Shown here: positions 57,927 through 64,000 of the stretch, one piece after another
Position numbering within the stretch: position 1 is the stretch's first letter
Layout of the letters: the number at the start of each line of letters is the position of its first letter
From: Hyaloperonospora brassicae
Taxonomy: Eukaryota; Oomycota; Peronosporomycetes; Peronosporales; Peronosporaceae
Length of the DNA stretch: 64,000 bases
Direction: 5' to 3'
NCBI GenBank assembly: GCA_947650285.1
Contig: CANTFL010001296.1
Location: forward strand, 478,548-542,547
Notes under the pieces: model-generated
Seen by the model: only the letters and a program-made list of their open reading frames with translations
Told to the model about the DNA's origin: nothing
Databases searched by the model: none
Position numbers and translations under genes: made by a program

Positions 57927-60560
57927 TTGGACGCCCTTTTTGAACTAGAATATATGTATGATGGCGAATCCGGCCAAGCCTTGAAGGCAGGAGAGTTGTC
58001 CGATTTAGTGGTCATCCGATCCGAAGTTGAGTTAAACTCATCCTCGTTATTATACGAGTCCGTCCTTGAGGACACGAAAGAGACACTTAGTGCGCGTAGC
58101 GGATCCTCGATCCTTAAGGATACTCTTGATCCGTTATATCCTTTAGTAAATGAGTTTCAGGGCGTGTTGTGTCACAACCCACCGTCCATCTTACCTCCTG
58201 ATAGAGGTGTACGTCACGAAATTGACTCAGTTCCGGGAACTAAATGCTGCGTTACACGGCAGTGGCCTTTCCCAAAGGAACAATGTGGGTTCATCGAAGA
58301 CTTCTTTCGTGCAAAGCACGCGGCGGGCATGGTACGTGAGAGCAAATCTCCTCATTCCACGCCGACATATTGTGTCGGGAAGCCCGATAGGAAGTGGCGC
58401 ATTATTCATGCTTACAATAAGCTTTTTGCCGCCACCATCCCGGCTCAGACACCAATTCCGAGGAAGGATATACTTCAGAACAATATGGTGGGATGTACGA
58501 TGTACAGTGCACTCGACTCAGTCGATGGGTATTACCAGCTGCTCATGCGAGAGAGCGACATTCCGCTGACAGCAGTCAGTACCCCTATTGGTATGCTCTG
58601 GGAGTGGCTTGTTATGCCGCAAGGGTTATCAAATGCTTCGGCTACATTCAATCGTCTTGTGAAACAACTGTTTAGGCCTCATCCAGGTTATGCACATATG
58701 TACTTTGATGACATCTTTGTCCATAGTCGTGCTATGAACGGTCGGTTGGATGTGGACAATCACATTGACCATTTACGAGCGGTGATCGAGTGCATGCGCA
58801 CAAATAAGTTGTATGCCAACGCATCTAAGTGCATCTTTGATGCAGAAGAGATTCTCTTTTTAAACGATTCAATAGGGAAGCGAGGCTTTTGAGCGGATCA
58901 CGCTAAGGTGAAAGCCATAGTGAATTGGCCGGTTTCTAAGAACCAGAAGGACTTACGTAAGTGGCTAGGCCTCGCCAAATACACAAGTATATTGAGAGCT
59001 ATGCCGACGTGGCTCGGCTACCGTGCAATCTCCTTAAAAAGGATGTGGAGTGTTGCTGGACTAACACTGAGCATGATGCCTTTGAAGCTGTTAAAGAGGT
59101 TAAATAGGGTCTCCTTCATGCGCCAATCTTGTCTTTACCCGATCCTGATCGATCTTTCAGTGTCGTCTGTGATGCATCTGACTTTGCCGTAGGCAGCGCT
59201 CTGTTACAAACAGATTTTATATACGGGAACGAGTCATTGCGTTTGAGTCCCGACAGCTGAAGGCTGTAGAAAAGAACTATCCTGTTCATGCCAAGATCTA
59301 CTTGCAATGAAGTATGCTCTCGTCAAATTTAGAGTTTATCTTCTTGGCTTTAAGCCGTTTGTGATTTATACAGATCATGCGTCACTACGCACTGCAACCC
59401 AGTCGCCTCATCTCTCTAGAATAATGACTCGTTGGCTTTCCTTCTTTGTCGAATATAACGTCGAGGTGAAGTATAAGCCGGGCAAGAAGAATGCTTTGGC
59501 TGATGCGTTGTCACGCAGGCCTGACTATGAGCTTGCTCATGTTACGACTCTGTCTTCGTCGGTCACTGACCTAATCCGTACGGCTATGCCAAAGATGAAC
59601 ACTGTGTAGCTCTGTACGTGCTCTTGGGGGCGACGAGTTCAAGGACTCAGACATAGAATTGTCGGCACGATTACGTGCATGGCTACATCGATATTATATC
59701 GATAAGGGCCTGTTGTGCTATAGCACGGATGTGGAGGATACTCCTCGTATCGTTGTCCCTCATGATGAGGAGTCGAAGTATCTGATCCTCTATGAGAAAC
59801 ATGATACTGCGGTGAGCGGTCATCTCGGTCGTGAGAAGACCTATATATCGGTAAGCCAATGTTATTGGTGGCCCAAACTCTACGAATGGGTAAGCACTTT
59901 TGTGCGTACGTGTGAAACGTGTCAACGGGTAAACACATCAGTTCACGCGGCCGCGCCGCTGGCTAGTCTACCCATACCCTCGGAGTGTTGGGAGTCCATT
60001 AGCATGAACTTTATGTTCGGTTTGCCGAAAGATGCCCATGGCAATACGAGTATTGTGGTCTTTGTTGACCGTTCGAGCAAGATGGCTTACTCGGCGGCTG
60101 TGCCAGATACCATTGATGGTGAAGTTTCAGCTACGCTATTTGTCGATCGAGTGTTTTGACAACACGGTTTGCCGTTGGCAATTGTCTCTGATAGAGATCC
60201 TCGCTTCACTGGGAAGTTTTGGAAGTCGTCTTCAAGGTGCTCGGCACACGATTGGACATGTCCACAGCGGACCATCCGCAGACAGATGGTGAAACAGAGC
60301 AAGTGAATCGCATCGTCGGTGACATCTTGCGCAGTGTTTGCGCTGAAACGCTTAAGCATTGGAGTTCGATTCTACCTGTCGTTGAATTTGCGTTGAACAA
60401 CGCGATTAATGCCTCCAACGGATTTACGCCGTTCAATGTGAACGGCCTCACATACCCTCGCGTTCCATTAACGCTGTCACTGCGAGGTTCAGGGCTTGGT
60501 GGGGAGAGATGGCCGATCGTCTTGCAGATATCAGCCCTGCTACTGTTCACAAACAGGTAA
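57927..60560 (+). pseudogene. Element 2 pol: reverse transcriptase, RNase H, integrase
   Basis: The reverse transcriptase frame (57927-58892) is intact with WRIIHAYNKL, MPQGLSNASATFNR and YFDD (residues 259-262), then ends at a TGA. RNase H pieces follow: YTDHASLRTATQSP and NALADALSRRP in 59307-59609. The integrase zinc site (HDTAVSGHLGREKTY ... CETCQRVN) lies in 59659-60159. The first catalytic position reads SISMNFMFGLP, Asn for Asp, and the frame stops soon after. The third catalytic segment DGETEQVNRI is in 60219-60560. No full integrase can be made. Confidence 0.88.
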
Positions 60561-60980
60561 GCGATTTTCTCGCAACGCGATTGAATGTGTTACGACACGT
60601 GCGTGATGCACTGGCTGATAGCCAAGACAAGCCGAAGATCAAGCTGATGCTAAAGGTAGAAGTTGTATTGAAGGTTATGAGATCGGAGACCAAGTTCTAC
60701 TCAATGCTAAAAACTCACCTACAAATGTAGTCTCTTCTGTCTTCAAGACAAAGTTGCGTCCGCGCTTCATTGAACCATTCACGATCGTTGCCAAGAAGAG
60801 ACTTGCGTATACGCTCAACCTTCCGCGCAAATTGCGCACATAACCTGTGTCGTACGTTGGCTTGCTTAAGCCGTATCGGTATCCGTCTTACGTAAACTTG
60901 AAAGCGCTTGCGCCGCGTAGGTTGGCCTTGCCATCGGCTGCTGAATCCGAATCAGGAGGTCAAGATGAGCCTCCATCCGG

Positions 60981-61298
60981 GTGTGGCCCAATTTCAACTC
61001 CCGGACACGGGCTTGGTCCAACTCCAACACCTCAGCTGGGCTCGCATCGCGTCAAGCGCACTCTGGGTCTTACCCAAGATCTCACGGAGACCACTCAGCT
61101 CGAGACGCACCTTCTCATGCTCCTCATTCGGTATACCGACCACCTCCGTCGCTGCTCGATGATCAAGGAAACCGCCATTTCCATGTGGAGCGACTCCTGA
61201 AACGACGTCGTCGTCAGGATCAATACCAATATCTGGTGAAGTGGCGCGGAAACCCGGAGTTGGAGAACTCGTGGGAGTACGAGATGTCCCTTCGGTAG
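60981..61298 (+). pseudogene. Element 2 pol C-terminus with chromodomain
   Basis: RPPPSLLDDQGNRHFHVERL, then DQYQYLVKWRGNPELENSWE, a clear chromodomain, ending at 61298. Upstream, 60720-60900 has weak integrase-tail traces (TIVAKKRLAYTLNLPRK). Confidence 0.85.
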
Positions 61299-62176
61299 GA
61301 TTGCCCATACGCCATGGATGTTTTTTCACATCTTCGCAAGGGTCATTTATCGCCCGAGAGCGCTTCTCACCAATAGTGGTGGAAGGTGGCGGGTTGCTCC
61401 GCACCACAGGGTCCGAGCCCGCGGCTACCGGCGTAGCCGAAGCATAGCGTGTGCGATTATGCAACTGGTCTCTGACCGTGAGCTTGGTGTAATCGTACCG
61501 AAGATTTCGCTCTAGGCGAACGTCTGCGGCATCGGCACTTTCTCTCAGAGCTAACACGCTGCTGGGGTGTCGTTTCCGATGCACCCAGCGAACAAAAGCG
61601 TTGTCTTTTTCTATAAGATTCTCCTGCGAATCGGAGGATGGGTATACCCTTCATCGGTGGAACCGGTGCACCCCGTGCTTGTGTGTCAAGTCGCAACATG
61701 TACTGACTCTGAGTCGTCAAGTAAGGTTGCAGGTACCTCTCGCCAAGTACATGTCGACTCGACACCTCATCAGGAGATGTTGGCTCAGCGCCAATGGCCC
61801 ACGTTACCAAAGAACGGCCCGTCGTTTAGCGTATACGTTCTTCCACACCAAGTAATGTGAAAAGATAGCCACGATGACCCTCAAGGGTTGCAGCAAGCTG
61901 CATACGGCGCTGAGCGCTCTCCTCTAGTTGGATAGCCAACTGTTGTTGCTCATCGATCTGATTGGTGATGATAACATCGCCCACGATGGGTGCTTGTTGC
62001 GGCGCCGGTTGCGCGTTGGTTTCGCCACGCTCGGCAAATGGGTTCGGTGCAGTATGAGGCGGTGCCTCTTGCACTGGTGAGTCGGGCATTGTCCTCTCTT
62101 TACCATGGATATCGGTATCGCTGCCATAGTCCCTCCACATCAATGCCGAGGTAGAAAGAGAGAGTCGAGGACTCAT
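60994..62176 (-). pseudogene. Element 2 antisense ORF, broken into three frames
   Basis: On the strand opposite pol, three long frames follow each other from just inside the 3' LTR toward the chromodomain: 62176-61826 (ATG, starts MSPRLSLST, then a helical QQLAIQLEESAQRRMQLAA), 61810-61457 (VLGERYLQPYLTTQSQYMLR and a Pro-rich part), and 61584-60994 (RLERNLRYDYTKLTVRDQL, NDPCEDVKKHPWRMG, and EHEKVRLELSGLREILGK, a coiled coil). The first two lie beyond the pol stop at 61298. The place and general design (helical and disordered, coiled coil at the pol side) match the element 1 antisense ORF, but I see no clear residue-level similarity. Function unknown. Confidence 0.5.
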
Positions 62177-62292
62177 GGGGTGGCGATGCCATGGTGCTTC
62201 GTGTTTCGCAAACAGTGAAGATTGAAGTGCACACACACCGTAATCTTCGAGAAAAGTATTAGATTGACGTTTTGTGGTAACCTCAGTCTGGT

Positions 62293-62301
62293 AAAGGAGG
62301 G
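62293..62301 (+). promoter_or_regulatory. Element 2 polypurine tract
   Basis: AAAGGAGGG directly before the TG of the right LTR. Confidence 0.8.
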
Positions 62302-62781
62302 TGTAACGGGGTTACGCGTCGACTGGTAGTCGACAATAGGTGTGGTCCACACAAGGGATGGGGCCCCTCTAAAGTGATATTATAACAAAGTATCAATTGT
62401 TGAAGGCTGATGTCTGTCAACCATTGATTACGAGATCTTTTGAGAGGTTCATATAGGACATTAGCGAGTAGGTTAATTACGTTGTTCTAATATGTTCTTT
62501 TAGGTTAAAAGAAGAAATAAAGTTCAGTTCCCATTTCGATCCGTAAGACACGTGCCTCTTTGAGACGTCTTGTAATCATTTGAGGAGATAGCAACGACTT
62601 GTTATGGCAGCTACTCCTTTTGCACTCTGTGCGTTGAATCTCTTGAATCGTTCGGTCCCCTGGAACAGGAACCGTAAGCTCTAGAAGCTTGTTGACTCTC
62701 TGAGTCGGGTTCTCGGAGCCAAAGTTGCTCGTTGAGCGTTAAGTCTTCCTCTGACTTAAGGAGCGGTGTAGCTCCGCTACA
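62302..62781 (+). repeat. Element 2 right (3') LTR
   Basis: 480 bp, starts TGTAACGGGGTTACGC, ends GCTCCGCTACA. It is nearly identical, in inverted orientation, to the LTR at the right edge of the window and much less like its own left partner. Confidence 0.9.
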
Positions 62782-63667
62782 CTAAGTTTCTGTATTATAA
62801 TTTTGTAAGTTGATAAAGTGTAAGTCAGGTAAAGAAGGTTTGTCATAGGGGCTTTACTATCCTAGATATACAGTTTTACTTTCCTTTCCTTTTGGGCAAC
62901 TCTTGCCCAGGTAGTTCTTTTCCTACGGCGTACATGTGGTTTTGGGAGCGCACAACGTTTTACTTTATCGGTACAAGAGCTTGCCACTAACGTCGTAAGA
63001 AGTGTGTATTTTTACACTACCGCTTTCATGTCACGTGCATCGCGCGGACCTGCACATTCCAAGCTGCTTTCTAGTCAAATGTTGCTTCGTCTATGGTTCA
63101 TGCACCGCCTGATCAGCATCCATCTCTGACACATCCTGGCCGATAGGATTTGGATGCCACTCAGCATGTAACTGTTGCCGATGGAAGCTCTGCGGACGCT
63201 CGTGTATCGTGATGATGTGACCATCACTTTTTTCGAGGAAACGGCAGGTACGTACATACCACAAGCAGCTGTGGTGGAGAATATAAAACTAGTGGTGTCC
63301 AGAATTACCTATTGAGATATCAATCGATTTGTCTAGGTTTTCCGATGGCTGGCTTTACGCTTGAAGGGTATCACATTATCAATTATACGTTTATATGTAC
63401 TTTCTCATTAGATGTTCTTTTTTTGAGTCATACATTCTAAAAACTACCCTCATAACGACTGCATCTTCTCAAAACCAACGTCATGCATGCTAAAATATTA
63501 TTCACCTTGCTCTTTGAGCTGCAATGACATTGCAGCTAATTCCACGGGATGCATCTGGCGCTCTGTATTATTGGTTCTTTGTATGTGCCCCGAAACATCA
63601 TGGTGGACGAGGCGTTGAAGTCTGTGGTCGATCAATAAATTAGCAGGTCGGGTCCGTATTACACTAC
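62782..63667. other. Spacer between two inverted LTRs
   Basis: 886 bp of AT-rich DNA with no recognised coding content; the longest frame is 60 codons. Confidence 0.5.
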
Positions 63668-64000
63668 TGTAGCGGAGCTACACCGCTCCTTAAGTCAGAG
63701 GAAGACTTAACGCTCAACGAGCAACTTTGGCTCCGAGAACCCGACTCAGAGAGTCAACAAGCTTCTAGAGCTTACGGTTCCTGTTCCAGGGGACCGAACG
63801 ATTCAAGAGATTCAACGCACAGAGTGCAAAAGGAGTAGCTACCATAACAAGGCGTTGCTATCTCCTCAAATGATTACAAGACGTCTCAAAGAGGCACGTG
63901 TCTTTACGGATCGAAATGGGAACTGAACTTTATTTCTTCTTTTAACCTAAAAGAACATATTAGAACAACGTAATTAACCTACTCGCTAATGTCCTATATG
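63668..64000 (-). repeat. LTR of the element 2 family, inverted, cut by window edge
   Basis: Starts TGTAGCGGAGCTACACCGCT, the reverse complement of the right LTR end, and continues with about three differences in 330 bp. The DNA outside its end (63667 leftward) has no TGGTATCA primer site, so it is a 3' LTR of an element lying to the right, or a solo LTR. Confidence 0.88.

Larger units (their letters stand above)
55149..62781 (+). mobile_element. Element 2: degenerate Ty3/Gypsy chromovirus
   Basis: Plus-strand element with LTRs at 55149-55646 and 62302-62781. The primer site TGGTATCA (55649-55656) sits three bases inside the left LTR and the purine tract AAAGGAGGG (62293-62301) abuts the right one. 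Between them are gag, protease, reverse transcriptase, RNase H, integrase and a chromodomain, all split by stops and shifts, plus antisense frames at the 3' end. The two LTRs differ at many positions, so either the insertion is old or the right LTR came from a newer copy. Flanking five-mers CTAGA and CTAAG are similar but not identical. Confidence 0.9.

Noticed and set aside
1..64000. CRISPR arrays, rRNA, tRNA and RXLR-type effector genes
   Set aside because: No regularly spaced repeats, no recognisable rRNA or tRNA, and no short secreted ORF with an RXLR-EER layout were seen. A dedicated tRNA and effector scan would be needed to exclude weak cases.

Overview
The window looks like nuclear DNA of an oomycete, most likely a Phytophthora or downy-mildew relative. 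The grounds are: short GT-AG introns of about 65-125 nt with GTACGT/GTAAGT donors, GC-rich coding exons, receptor kinases that fuse leucine-rich repeats, one membrane span and a tyrosine-kinase-like (TKL) domain, a eukaryotic fused urease, and oomycete-style Ty3/Gypsy elements. I could not determine the species. Starts given here are ATG codons; several longer open frames begin only at GTG or TTG and were shortened.

Layout. The left 36 kb carries compact gene islands separated by apparently empty DNA. In order: a truncated membrane-anchored glycosyltransferase (minus strand, runs off the left edge); a 7 kb AT-rich gene desert; an 11-exon DDI1-type retropepsin/ubiquitin shuttle (minus) divergent from a small PH-like protein (plus); an EF-hand CorA-type Mg transporter (plus) convergent with a ten-exon ZW10 tethering/kinetochore subunit (minus); a 4 kb gap; a complete single-chain urease; a 2 kb gap; an LRR-TKL receptor kinase with one intron per repeat; a convergent FHA-domain gene; and a second, intronless LRR-TKL receptor kinase.

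The right 27 kb (about 37.2 kb to the end) is a graveyard of mobile elements: a complete but broken pogo/Tigger-type DNA transposon with terminal inverted repeats and a TA target duplication; a Copia remnant with a solo LTR inserted beside it (perfect 5-bp duplication); a second pogo-like fragment; a GATC-rich repeat field; a nearly full-length Gypsy chromovirus on the minus strand (element 1, similar LTRs); a stray RNase H fragment; an older chromovirus on the plus strand (element 2, dissimilar LTRs); and the start of another LTR in inverted orientation at the right edge.

The most unusual signal is that both chromoviruses carry a long open reading frame on the strand opposite gag-pol, starting just inside the 3' LTR and running toward, and partly under, the chromodomain end of pol. 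In element 1 it is open for 373 codons, most of them outside pol. Its position resembles the antisense genes driven from 3' LTRs in some retroviruses, and I do not know of a description of it for oomycete elements. The host genes look like unrelated housekeeping and signalling functions; only the two neighbouring receptor kinases form an obvious related pair.
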